64,000 bases of DNA from the NCBI RefSeq assembly GCF_900604945.1, contig NZ_UWPB01000002.1, positions 868,001 to 932,000 on the forward strand, given 5' to 3'. The notes beneath the pieces are model-generated. The model worked only from the letters and a program-made list of their open reading frames with translations. It was not told where the DNA came from and ran no database searches. Position numbers and translations under genes: made by a program. This DNA comes from Ruminococcus sp. Marseille-P6503. Its GTDB lineage: Bacteria > Bacillota > Clostridia > Oscillospirales > Ruminococcaceae. Shown piece after piece: positions 26,135 through 34,070 of the stretch; positions within the stretch are counted from its first letter, which is position 1; the number at the start of each line of letters is the position of its first letter.

Positions 26135-27742
26135 ATGTCAGAAATAGTATACTGCCTTTACAGAGTTTCAACTGCTAAACAGGTGGATAAAGTCAAGGAC
26201 GATATACCGATGCAGAGAGAAGCTTGCAGAGATTTTGCAAAGCGAATGGGCTGGACAGTGGAAAAAGAATTTCTTGAAAAAGGCGTGTCGGGCTTTAAGG
26301 TTTCTGCAACCGACAGAGACGCTATACAGGAATTGAAAGCCGCCGCTCTTAGAAATGAATTTCAGATTCTGCTGGTGTTTATGTTCGACAGGATAGGACG
26401 AATAGACGATGAAACGCCGTTTGTAGTAGAGTGGTTTGTAAAGCACGGCATCAGAGTATGGAGCGTTCAGGAAGGCGAACAACGGTTTGAAAGTCATGTG
26501 GACAAGCTTATGAATTACATACGTTTCTGGCAGGCATCGGGCGAATCAGAAAAGACTTCTATGAGAATAAAGACACGAATGCAGCAGTTAACGGCGGAGG
26601 GATGCTATACCGGAGGCGGAGTACCTTTTGGATATCAGCTTGAAAAGAGAGGTCGTCTTAACAAAAGAGGCAAGGAGATATATGACTTAGCTGTAAATCC
26701 AATAGAAGCCGAATGGGTAACGGTGATATTTGAGAAAACAGTCAAAGAGGGCTACGGTTCGCATAGACTGGCATCATTTATGAACGATAACGGCGTAAGG
26801 ACACATAGTGGAGCGAAATTTCAGTGCAATACTATAATAAGGATACTGAGGAATAAGCTCACCTGCGGATACATGGTATCGGGTGAAACAGTTTCGCCTC
26901 ATATGAAAGAGCTTCAGATTATAGACGAAAAGCTGTTTGAAAGGGCACAGTTCATACTGGATCAGAGAGCAAAAAAGAATGATGAGGAAAGACATATAGC
27001 TATGTCTACTAAAAGCCAGGCAATGCTGTCAGGCATAATGCACTGTGCTCACTGCGGAAGCAGACTTACGTCCAGTATGCATACTGAAAAGTATATTCTG
27101 AAATCCACAGGCGAAGTCAGAACTAAGCAATACCTAAGATATATGTGCTACCACAGAAGCAGAAAGCTTTGCGACTGCGACGGTCAGTCGGTATACTCGG
27201 CTGAAAAGGTTGACAATGCAATATGCAATGTGATGGCTGATATTTTTTCAAAAATCAGTGATGCTCCCGATGAAGCGGAGCTTAAAAGGGAATATAACAA
27301 GGAAATGCAGAAATGCAGAGCAAAACAGACCAAATTTAACGCTGAACTGAGAAAGTACAAGGCTCAGTATGAAAAGCTAAATGACGAAATAGCCAATACG
27401 CTGATAGGGGAGAGCTTCTACTCGCCGGAACAGCTTTCAGCAGCGATGACTACGGTACAGCAGAAGATCGACGTTATAAATCATCAGCTTGAAAAACTGA
27501 ACAACGAGATAGAATTTAAAAGGGCTTCAATGGAAAAGGTAAGACCTATGTACGAACAGTTTAAGGGTTGGGCAGAGGAATTCAGACTTGCATCCATAGA
27601 GCAGAAAAAGATGATAATATCTCAGGTGACGAGTAGGATAGAGCTTGGCAGGGGATATAGGATAAGGATAACGCTTAATATGGAGTATGAGCAGTTTTGC
27701 GAGGGGTGGAATGCATTGGAGACGGGCGGGAAAACAGAATAA
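26135..27742 (+). CDS. Large serine recombinase (TnpX-like)
   Basis: A 535-residue site-specific recombinase expected to excise and integrate the conjugative element. The N-terminal resolvase domain has nucleophile Ser12 in CLYRVSTAKQ and the conserved SGEKTSMRIKTRM-like helix. A recombinase domain follows (GGGVPFGYQ, then YGSHRLASFMND and IRILRNKLTCGY), then a zinc-ribbon region (CAHCGSRL...CYHRSRKLCDCDG) and a long C-terminal coiled coil. I place the start at ATG 26135 after GGAGG. Its last 100 or so bp recur twice downstream (31967-32075 and 33588-33703). Confidence 0.85.
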   Translation: MSEIVYCLYRVSTAKQVDKVKDDIPMQREACRDFAKRMGWTVEKEFLEKGVSGFKVSATDRDAIQELKAAALRNEFQILLVFMFDRIGRIDDETPFVVEWFVKHGIRVWSVQEGEQRFESHVDKLMNYIRFWQASGESEKTSMRIKTRMQQLTAEGCYTGGGVPFGYQLEKRGRLNKRGKEIYDLAVNPIEAEWVTVIFEKTVKEGYGSHRLASFMNDNGVRTHSGAKFQCNTIIRILRNKLTCGYMVSGETVSPHMKELQIIDEKLFERAQFILDQRAKKNDEERHIAMSTKSQAMLSGIMHCAHCGSRLTSSMHTEKYILKSTGEVRTKQYLRYMCYHRSRKLCDCDGQSVYSAEKVDNAICNVMADIFSKISDAPDEAELKREYNKEMQKCRAKQTKFNAELRKYKAQYEKLNDEIANTLIGESFYSPEQLSAAMTTVQQKIDVINHQLEKLNNEIEFKRASMEKVRPMYEQFKGWAEEFRLASIEQKKMIISQVTSRIELGRGYRIRITLNMEYEQFCEGWNALETGGKTE

Positions 27743-27772
27743 TATATGAAGATTGTAATTAACAAAAATGTA

Positions 27773-27801
27773 TTGATTTTATTATTAAAATGTGATATAA
27801 T
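27773..27801 (+). promoter_or_regulatory. Promoter of the broken Rpn-type gene
   Basis: TTGATT (27773-27778), 17 bp and TATAAT (27796-27801) with a TG extension lie 28 nt before the ATG at 27829. Confidence 0.6.
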
Positions 27802-27828
27802 ATAAATGACAATCAGCGAGGTATAATA

Positions 27829-28608
27829 ATGGACAGAAGTGAATTAAACAAGGCTATAGACGAGTTTTGTATTATGGACGATACTTTTATGTCGGCTGTG
27901 TTTGACGGAGATAAGGAAACTGTGGCTTTGCTGCTGAATATTATATTAAACAGAAGCGATATGGAGGTCATAGAGGTGACCGCATAGCGAAGCTATAACA
28001 ATTTACTGGATCGTTCGATACGGGTGGATATATTCGCAAAGGACAGCTCCGGCAAAGTATACGATATTGAGGTTCAGAGAAGCAGCGAGGGCGCCGATTG
28101 CCGCAGAGCAAGGTATCACAGCAGTATGATAGATACGAGGCTGCTTCGCAGAGGACAGAAATATTGCGAGTTTTCAGACAGCTATGTTATTTTCATAACA
28201 GAAGCCGACGTTATGGGCGAAGGCTTGCCGCTGTACGAGATCGAACGTGTTGTCAAACAGACAGGCGCGTGTTTTGGAGATAGGACACACATAATATATA
28301 TTAACGGTGAAAACGAGGACGAAACGTCGCTGGGCAGACTTATGCATGATTTTAAGTGCAGAAACGCTGAGGATATGTATTATCCTCAGATCGCAGACAG
28401 AGTAAGGTACATTAAGGAATCCGAAGGAGGTCGGGAGTATATGTGCAGGATAATGGAAGAATTAAATCAAAAAGCGGCTATTGAAGAAAGAAAAAAGAAT
28501 GCGTTGGCAATGATCAACAAAGGCAAGCTGTCATATGAGGAAATCTCGGAATACACAGGACTTTCGGTTGAGGAAGTTAAGGCTCTTGCAGATGGAAGGA
28601 CAGCTTGA
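27829..28608 (+). pseudogene. Rpn/PD-(D/E)XK nuclease family transposase-like gene, amber-interrupted
   Basis: One frame runs from ATG 27829 to 28608 (259 codons) with a single in-frame TAG at 27985-27987. Before it, codons encode MDRSELNKAIDEFCIMDDTF and on to EVIEVTA. After it, SIRVDIFAKDSSGKVYDIEV contains the D-x(n)-E-x-Q motif of Rpn-type nucleases, and the end carries a helix (SYEEISEYTGLSVEEVKALA) typical of the family C-terminus. CAG to TAG would explain the stop. Rpn proteins promote recombination by cutting DNA. The rest of the frame is undamaged, so the loss looks recent. Confidence 0.75.
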
Positions 28609-28654
28609 ATATTTGATCAATTAGGAAAGTTGTTTTTTATGGGAGATGAAAGCA

Positions 28655-28957
28655 ATGTCTGAAAGAATATATACGACTCAGCAGATACAGTCGATTCTGC
28701 GTCCTGTATTTATGAACCATAACGTGAAAAAAGCAATTCTTTTCGGGTCCTACGCAAAAGGTATTGCAAAAGAACAAAGCGATATTGATATTCTTGTTGA
28801 CAGCGGTCTTAAAGGTCTAGCATTCTTCGGATTGTTGGAAGATGTTGTTACATCTCTTGACAAAAACGTTGATCTTTTGGATGTATCTCAGGTTGCACCT
28901 GATTCTGAGGTTGATAATGAGATATCAAAAAGCGGAGTGATAATATATGGTGGATAA
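28655..28957 (+). CDS. mntA: MntA-like nucleotidyltransferase antitoxin
   Basis: A 100-residue minimal nucleotidyltransferase with the signature GSYAKGIAKEQSDIDILVD (GS-x(10)-D-x-D), the metal- and nucleotide-binding centre. In MntA/HepT systems this enzyme modifies the HEPN toxin with AMP and so neutralises it. The start at 28655 has GGGAG 10 nt upstream; the ATG at 28646 lies too close to it. It overlaps the HepT gene by 11 bp, the usual coupling. Confidence 0.85.
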   Translation: MSERIYTTQQIQSILRPVFMNHNVKKAILFGSYAKGIAKEQSDIDILVDSGLKGLAFFGLLEDVVTSLDKNVDLLDVSQVAPDSEVDNEISKSGVIIYGG

Positions 28958-29282
28958 GAACAAACAGATTCTAGGAAAGATATATAGTCATATAGTTTCC
29001 GTTTTGGATTATTGCAAAGATTGCAGCAGTTTGGAAGAGTTTGAGCAAGACTCCATGAGAGTAGAGGCTTGCGTGTTTAATCTTATGCAGATAGGCGAGC
29101 TTTCAAAGGTTTCTTTGTCAGATGATTTTAAATCCGGTATAAAAACAATACCTTGGAAACAGCTTTACGGTATGAGGAACAGGATAGTTCACGGTTATTC
29201 CGGCGTGGATATGAGAATTGTATGGGATACAATCCATGACGATCTGCCGTTGCTGAAGAATGAAATAAAAGCATATTTATAA
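28947..29282 (+). CDS. hepT: HepT-like HEPN ribonuclease toxin
   Basis: A 111-residue all-helical HEPN protein with the RNase motif R-x4-H in MRNRIVHGY, followed by Tyr as in HepT toxins whose modified Tyr lies beside the motif. It pairs with the MntA-like gene it overlaps. Free toxin should cleave RNA and stop growth; the pair may stabilise the island or act against phage. Confidence 0.85.
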   Translation: MVDKNKQILGKIYSHIVSVLDYCKDCSSLEEFEQDSMRVEACVFNLMQIGELSKVSLSDDFKSGIKTIPWKQLYGMRNRIVHGYSGVDMRIVWDTIHDDLPLLKNEIKAYL

Positions 29283-29980
29283 TATATATTTAACTTTCTT
29301 ATATGGGATAGTTTAGTCTTTGCTTTATCTAAGCATGGAGGTATTCAAGAAATTGCATTATAGATTTTTATATATGCTTTTCGGATTTAAAAATACCTTT
29401 GTATTGAAATGAATTTATAATTTTAAACGTTCAGACTGTTTTGACAGTTTGGACGTTTTTTACATCTTATAAATACTTTACTGTTTGTTATTTTTCTAAG
29501 TGTGATTTGAGTGCTGGAAAATCCAAAGAATAAGAACAGGAAAACTTGTTTGAAAAATATAGGATTAATAAATAGACAATTTCAAACATGCGTAGGTTTG
29601 TTGACATAAATAATACAGCCATTATAATAAAATACATATATAAATGTCGAATAATATAATAATATATATTAAAATGTCGTAAAATAATTGGCGAAAATAC
29701 GCTAAAATAACTTGAAACTTTAACTGATTTATGATATAATGTAATTAAATTGAGATTACTGTTTTTTGTGTGACAAATTTTGTTGGCGAGTATTTCGTTG
29801 AAGGATAATTGTATATTACCTTAACATTAAAATGCCTTAATAATAACTTTTATATAAAACCAATCCATTAAGCTTTGAAAGCGAAATTTTAATAAATGAG
29901 TTTTGAGAATTATAGTATGATATTCAAAAAAGATAAGGAAAGATGGGAGCAGTATAAAAAAACCGAAAGGGAAGATGTTT
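29283..29980. other. Long AT-rich region with terminator and two promoters, no firm gene
   Basis: It holds a terminator (29425-29463: AAACGTTCAGACTGT with ACAGTTTGGACGTTT, then TTT). Two near-consensus promoters follow: TTGACA (29601-29606), 16 bp, TATAAT (29623-29628); and TTGAAA (29712-29717), 17 bp, TATAAT with TG extension (29735-29740). A repeated AAATGTCG flanks an AT-rich run between them. A 40-codon ORF (29896-30018) overlaps the next gene start but has no ribosome site. A 240-380-nt leader is unusual. Confidence 0.55.
29425..29463 (+). terminator. Terminator after the MntA/HepT pair
   Basis: The stem AAACGTTCAGACTGT/ACAGTTTGGACGTTT (29425-29439, 29444-29458, two mismatches) has a TTTG loop and is followed by TTTTTAC. 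Confidence 0.7.
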
Positions 29981-30685
29981 ATGAACAATCAGTTAGAAGC
30001 TTATCCATCGGTAACTAATGAGATAGTGGATAATGCAAGTCGTTTTACGGAGTTTTTGTCATCAGACACTTTAGAACCTGTTCGTAAAAAGATAACAATT
30101 ATCCCGAATATTGTAAAAGATATTTTGGATGTAGCATTAGACAATAAGAAATTAAAAATTCAGGATAATCAATTTAGGAAAAAGGCAAAATTAGCACAAC
30201 ATTATTTAGAATGTCAAGATAAGGATGCACAGAGGAAATATCACATTGAACTAGAAAAAATACATGCACAAACAGATACCATTATTGCAGAATTAGAACA
30301 AAAACGTAATATTAAATTGTCACATATTGAGTCAACCAGACAAACACAACTTCAAAAAATTCAATCAGATGAAAGTATCGAATTGACAAAAATTCAATAT
30401 AAATACGAATTGGCACGACAAAAGCAAATAAATGAGAAGAAAATGTTTGAAAAAGTATTACGAGAAAGTAATAAACGATATGAAAGACAAATGAAAAATG
30501 TTGAAAGAGTACAATCGGAGTTGAGTGTTTTAATCAAAGCAATTGCTAATAAAATGATGAATGGTACAGTAAGTGATTATGAATGTAAATTGTTAGAACA
30601 CTTTTCAAACTTAAAAATTCAAACATTAGATAAATCTTTTGATATTTCTGAAGGACTTCTAAAGATGTTTGCCGGAGGTGAATAG
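29981..30685 (+). CDS. Coiled-coil protein of an unrecognised two-gene system
   Basis: A 234-residue protein. The centre (about residues 60-170) is a long charged coiled coil (HIELEKIHAQTDTIIAELEQ, then QKIQSDESIELTKIQYKYEL). A mixed N-terminus (ITIIPNIVKDILDVALDN) and a short C-terminal helical domain (DYECKLLEHFSNL) flank it. I recognise no enzymatic motif. AAAGGGAAG is 8 nt before ATG 29981. The stop is followed within 3 nt by the possible start of a membrane-anchored partner, so the two are almost certainly co-translated. Its island neighbours are toxin-antitoxin and ATPase genes, suggesting a defence or stress role. Confidence 0.5.
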   Translation: MNNQLEAYPSVTNEIVDNASRFTEFLSSDTLEPVRKKITIIPNIVKDILDVALDNKKLKIQDNQFRKKAKLAQHYLECQDKDAQRKYHIELEKIHAQTDTIIAELEQKRNIKLSHIESTRQTQLQKIQSDESIELTKIQYKYELARQKQINEKKMFEKVLRESNKRYERQMKNVERVQSELSVLIKAIANKMMNGTVSDYECKLLEHFSNLKIQTLDKSFDISEGLLKMFAGGE

Positions 30686-30687
30686 TT

Positions 30688-31377
30688 ATAATATTCTTGG
30701 TTTTGCTTGTAATAATTTTAGTGGTTTTTATTTTAATTAGAAAAGCAAAAATAGATTGTAATTCATCAACAGATAGTGATTCAGCATATGAAAACAATAA
30801 ATTTCCTCCCCTGTATAAATCTCAACATATTGAAGATTGTATTTCATCGGAGGATCTTCAGTATTACATATCATCTGAAACCCAACGGATAATTGATACT
30901 GTAGAAACAAGTAAAGACATGATAAAAAGTGCTATTGTAGCTGCTAATACCGAAATAAATACAGCGTGGCTTAATTCATATGAAAAAGTTATAAAAGTTT
31001 CAGCTAATTTAGATGAAAATCTTAAGCATCATGCTAAAAATGATTTGGTACAATCAAAGTTTCATTATTATACAAGCTTACATTTTCGTTCTATGACAGC
31101 TGCGAATATTGTTTACAAAGAATTTTGTGAAATAGATTCTAATTTCAATGATATAAATAATCTTATTGTCACTATAGCAAAAAATGGAAATACTACCGGA
31201 TTATCAAAAGCACAAATATTTTCAACAAAGGATACATTAAAAGAATTACGAAAAGTATTTCTTGATCGTGTTCATGAATTAAATGAGCAAACAGCCACTT
31301 TAAGAGATAAAATAGGTCGAGAATGTGGAGAAAGAGGTCACCGATGGTGGGAGGAAAGAATGAGAAATCATAGTTGA
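30688..31377 (+). CDS. N-terminally membrane-anchored partner protein of unknown function
   Basis: About 229 residues. A single N-terminal hydrophobic helix (FLVLLVIILVVFILIRKAK) is followed by a Ser/Asp-rich linker and a mostly helical soluble domain (ETSKDMIKSAIVAANTEINT). The end is HRWWEERMRNHS. GGAGG lies 9 nt before an ATA codon at 30688. The first standard start is TTG 30697, 18 nt from the ribosome site. I therefore give 30688 as the likely start, flagged as non-canonical. Function unknown. Confidence 0.45.
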   Translation: MIFLVLLVIILVVFILIRKAKIDCNSSTDSDSAYENNKFPPLYKSQHIEDCISSEDLQYYISSETQRIIDTVETSKDMIKSAIVAANTEINTAWLNSYEKVIKVSANLDENLKHHAKNDLVQSKFHYYTSLHFRSMTAANIVYKEFCEIDSNFNDINNLIVTIAKNGNTTGLSKAQIFSTKDTLKELRKVFLDRVHELNEQTATLRDKIGRECGERGHRWWEERMRNHS

Positions 31378-31385
31378 TAACCTTC

Positions 31386-31421
31386 ACGCAGTTTAATCCC
31401 TAAAGTCCAAACTGCGTTTTA
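31386..31421 (+). terminator. Terminator after the coiled-coil/membrane pair
   Basis: ACGCAGTTT (31386-31394) pairs perfectly with AAACTGCGT (31409-31417), followed by TTTTAATT. Confidence 0.7.
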
Positions 31422-31506
31422 ATTCTGAAAATCCCACAAATGCAATCTTTTCTTTATTTTGCATTATTAATCATAATCCAAACCCTTTAGTACACTTTTA
31501 TCATGT

Positions 31507-31552
31507 CATCTATTTCATAGTCCCAATATGTGTTGGGACTATGAAATAGATG
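31507..31552. repeat. Perfect 20-bp inverted repeat with 6-nt loop
   Basis: CATCTATTTCATAGTCCCAA at 31507-31526 is exactly complementary to 31533-31552, with loop TATGTG. No T run follows on either strand, so it is not a plain terminator. Confidence 0.85.
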
Positions 31553-31966
31553 TCCACCCCTGAAAGCCCGTATTTACAGGCTTTTTTGATGTTTAGGGGA
31601 CGAAAATTTTCAGTGTAAAACTGTAGATGTTTTTTACTTGTTTTGAGCGACTGGTGGGGTTCGAACCCTCGACAAATGAATATTGTCAAATAAATCGGTA
31701 GGATTTAAGTAGTTTAGCTTTAATCTTACCTAATTTTATGCAAAAACATTCACAAAGTTTTCAATCCAACTTTGTTGGATTTGACCGTTTTATCAATTCT
31801 CAATGCCGGAGAATCTTATCACGAAATGTGATAAGCGACAAGACGGTCTTTTTTTATTTCTCAAGGAGGGACGTGATTCCCATGTGGTTTTAAAGCTGCT
31901 GATTGAAAGCTAAAAAAGGAGGAAATGGAATGATAGGAGTATTGATTATACATAAAGGCAATAATT

Positions 31967-32075
31967 TCTTAGGTGACAAGCAGGATAGAGCTTGGCAGGG
32001 GATATAGGATAAGGATAACACTTAATATGGAGTATGAGCAGTTTGGCGAGGGGTGGGAGGGGTTAAATAACTAAA
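31967..32075 (+). pseudogene. Second copy of the serine recombinase 3' end
   Basis: The bases encode VTSRIELGRGYRIRITLNME and on to YEQF in frame and end in a stop at 32073-32075. They match the last part of the recombinase gene (27625-27742) almost base for base up to GAGGGGTGG, then diverge. Nothing of the 5' part of the gene is present. Confidence 0.85.
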
Positions 32076-32101
32076 AATATAGGAATGAAATCCTAAAACT
32101 C

Positions 32102-32130
32102 TTGACAAATGATTATTTTTGGAGTATAAT
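32102..32130 (+). promoter_or_regulatory. Consensus promoter of the AAA/DUF4143 gene
   Basis: Both hexamers are perfect: TTGACA (32102-32107), a 17-bp spacer and TATAAT (32125-32130). The start codon is 32 nt downstream. Confidence 0.8.
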
Positions 32131-32161
32131 GCATATAATAAGACTGTTAGGGGGCTTGTAT

Positions 32162-33373
32162 ATGTACAATCGTATTGAGAGAACGGTATATCTGGAGTGG
32201 CTTAAAAATTGGAGGGAAAGACAGATTATCAAGGTCGTATCGGGAGTTCGGCGTTGTGGCAAATCTACGCTGTTTGATATTTACAAGGATTGGCTTAATG
32301 AAAACGGAATAGAGCCGCAGCAGATCATCAGTATTAATTTTGAGGATATCGAGTATGAGTATCTTTCCGATTATCATATGCTGTATTCATATATAAAGGG
32401 GCGTTTACTGTCTGACAAGATGAATTATATCTTTTTAGATGAGATACAGCACGTTGATCAGTTCGAGAAAGTCGTGGACAGTCTGTTCCTTAAAGAGAAC
32501 TGCGATGTGTATATTACAGGCTCTAACGCTTATTTTATGTCAGGTGAGCTTGCTACGGTTTTAACAGGCAGATATGTAGAACTGAAAATGCTGCCGTTAT
32601 CATTCAAGGAATTTTGTTCCGGACTTGAAAATTCTGAAAGCATGAGTAATGCACAGAAGTTCAATCTTTATCTTGAACAAAGTTCTTTTCCATATTTGGT
32701 GAAATACAAAAGCAGTAAAAGTGAGGTCAGAGATTACCTTCGGGACATTTATAACTCCGTTTTGTTGAAAGACATTGTTGCAAGACTTAAAGTATCAGAC
32801 GTTACTACTCTTGAAAATGTAACAAAATTTCTTATGCATAATATAGGTAATATTGTATCTGCAACCAAGATTGCAAATACGCTGAAATCTCAGGGTAAAG
32901 GCGCGGATCAGAAAACCATTGACAAGTATCTTCGCGGTCTTACCGATAGTCTGATGTTTTATGAGGCACAGAGGTATAACCTTAAAGGCAAAATGTTCCT
33001 AAAAACCAACAGCAAATATTATGCTGTGGATATAGGACTCAGAAATATGCTGGTGAAAAGCAGCGAAAGCGATATTGGACATATTCTTGAAAATATAGTT
33101 TTCCTTGAACTGAAACGCAGAGGATTTGACGTATATGTTGGACATTTGGATGATAGTGAAATTGATTTTGTAGCGGTAAACGGTGATGATATTTCCTATT
33201 ATCAGGTGTCTGCAACAACTCTCGATGAAAACACATTGAAAAGAGAATTAACTCCATTTAAGCGGGTTGGCGATAATTATCCTAAATATCTGCTTACGCT
33301 GGATGAGGTTTTCGGTACTGCTGATTACAACGGTATAAAAAAGATGAATGTATTGGATTGGCTTCTAAATTAG
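32162..33373 (+). CDS. AAA_14/DUF4143 ATP-binding protein
   Basis: A 403-residue ATPase with Walker A GVRRCGKSTLF (near residue 30), Walker B YIFLDEIQHV, and a C-terminal DUF4143-type domain. That domain contains a PD-(D/E)XK-like pattern (EIDFVAV...YYQVSATTL). This family is common in gut Firmicutes and often found among mobile and toxin-antitoxin genes; its role is not established. The ATG at 32162 follows TTAGGGGG and a consensus promoter. Earlier in-frame codons overlap the promoter and are not used. Confidence 0.75.
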   Translation: MYNRIERTVYLEWLKNWRERQIIKVVSGVRRCGKSTLFDIYKDWLNENGIEPQQIISINFEDIEYEYLSDYHMLYSYIKGRLLSDKMNYIFLDEIQHVDQFEKVVDSLFLKENCDVYITGSNAYFMSGELATVLTGRYVELKMLPLSFKEFCSGLENSESMSNAQKFNLYLEQSSFPYLVKYKSSKSEVRDYLRDIYNSVLLKDIVARLKVSDVTTLENVTKFLMHNIGNIVSATKIANTLKSQGKGADQKTIDKYLRGLTDSLMFYEAQRYNLKGKMFLKTNSKYYAVDIGLRNMLVKSSESDIGHILENIVFLELKRRGFDVYVGHLDDSEIDFVAVNGDDISYYQVSATTLDENTLKRELTPFKRVGDNYPKYLLTLDEVFGTADYNGIKKMNVLDWLLN

Positions 33374-33453
33374 GTAAGGTTTATCAATGTGATTTTAGAG
33401 CTGAATATATTTTCAAAATTCAACAAATTGCTAAATTAAAAGTTATAATTATA

Positions 33454-33502
33454 ATATGGCATATGAATTGCTAAATGTGTAGTTCATGTGCCATATTTTT
33501 AT
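33454..33502 (+). terminator. Terminator after the AAA/DUF4143 gene
   Basis: ATATGGCATATGAA (33454-33467) pairs with TTCATGTGCCATAT (33483-33496, one wobble), followed by TTTTATATG. Confidence 0.65.
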
Positions 33503-33587
33503 ATGATAAAATGTAATTTATTTAAGTGTTATTTTTTAAAATTATAGAGTAATAAAATAGGTGGTTCTTTGTGAAATAGCAACATTT

Positions 33588-33703
33588 ATAGAGCAGAAAA
33601 AGATGATAATATCTCAGGTGACAAGCAGGATGGAGCTTGGGGGATATAAGGTAAGGATAATGCTTAATATGGAGTATGAGTAGTTTTGTGAGGAGTGAAA
33701 GAG
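33588..33703 (+). pseudogene. Third copy of the serine recombinase 3' end
   Basis: The frame encodes IEQKKMIISQVTSRMELGGY and on to VRIMLNMEYE, then TAG where the recombinase has CAG. It matches the recombinase gene from 27596 onward, with more substitutions and a small in-frame deletion (LGRGY to LGGY). It is longer at its 5' side and more degraded than the copy at 31967, suggesting greater age. Confidence 0.85.
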
Positions 33704-34070
33704 TTGAACGATGAAGTTATAATGAAACTATCAAACCATTTTTGATTTTTAACTTTAAGAGCTTAAAATGTTAGCTGTTAATGACAGCAATCATATTGTT
33801 GGAGAACTTGCCTTTATAAATTAGCAATGTTAGATAACTGCAGAAATAAAGAATCGTTTCATAAGTTTATTGTATCGAAAAATGCTATAAAAAATTATCA
33901 AAAAATAATTGAAATATTAGGAGATTTATGTTATAATTAAGCAAAAAATGTTGAATACATATCGAATGTAACGAGGTGTTTATGATACATAAACTTCGTA
34001 ACAAAGAAAGATGCAATTTTGAAATGGTAAAATAAAAAATGGATATTTTACTCGAAAGGATGTGACAAGA

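Larger units (their letters stand above)
1..27742 (+). mobile_element. Right part of an integrative conjugative element with a TnpX-like recombinase
   Basis: This stretch holds consecutive transfer genes (TraG tail, VirB6-, PrgI- and VirB4-like, NlpC-like, MobC-like, relaxase), a cargo block and a terminal recombination module (sigma-like factor, DUF3789-like, TnpW-like, large serine recombinase). All are on the plus strand. Gene order matches clostridial ICEs that use serine recombinases. The left end lies outside the window. The right end is inferred to lie just past the recombinase stop codon, because unrelated cargo starts there; no terminal repeat was identified. Confidence 0.75.
31378..32101. 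other. Gene-free remnant zone with hairpins and element scars
   Basis: It contains a perfect 20-bp hairpin (31507-31552), a GCC-rich terminator-like stem (31563-31587), a tRNA-3'-end-like motif on the minus strand (31648-31676), a hairpin CTTATCAC/GTGATAAG (31815-31835) with a later T run, a 25-codon stub starting at ATG 31930, and a copy of the recombinase 3' tail (31967-32075). This looks like the debris of an earlier integrated element. Confidence 0.6.
33374..34070. other. Gene-free AT-rich stretch with a recombinase scar
   Basis: Apart from the terminator (33454-33502) and the third recombinase-tail copy (33588-33703), I see no coding sequence or clear promoter here. Confidence 0.5.

Noticed and set aside
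29896-30018. A 40-codon ORF in the leader of the coiled-coil gene
   Set aside because: No ribosome site is present and it overlaps the next gene in another frame; at most a weak leader-peptide candidate.
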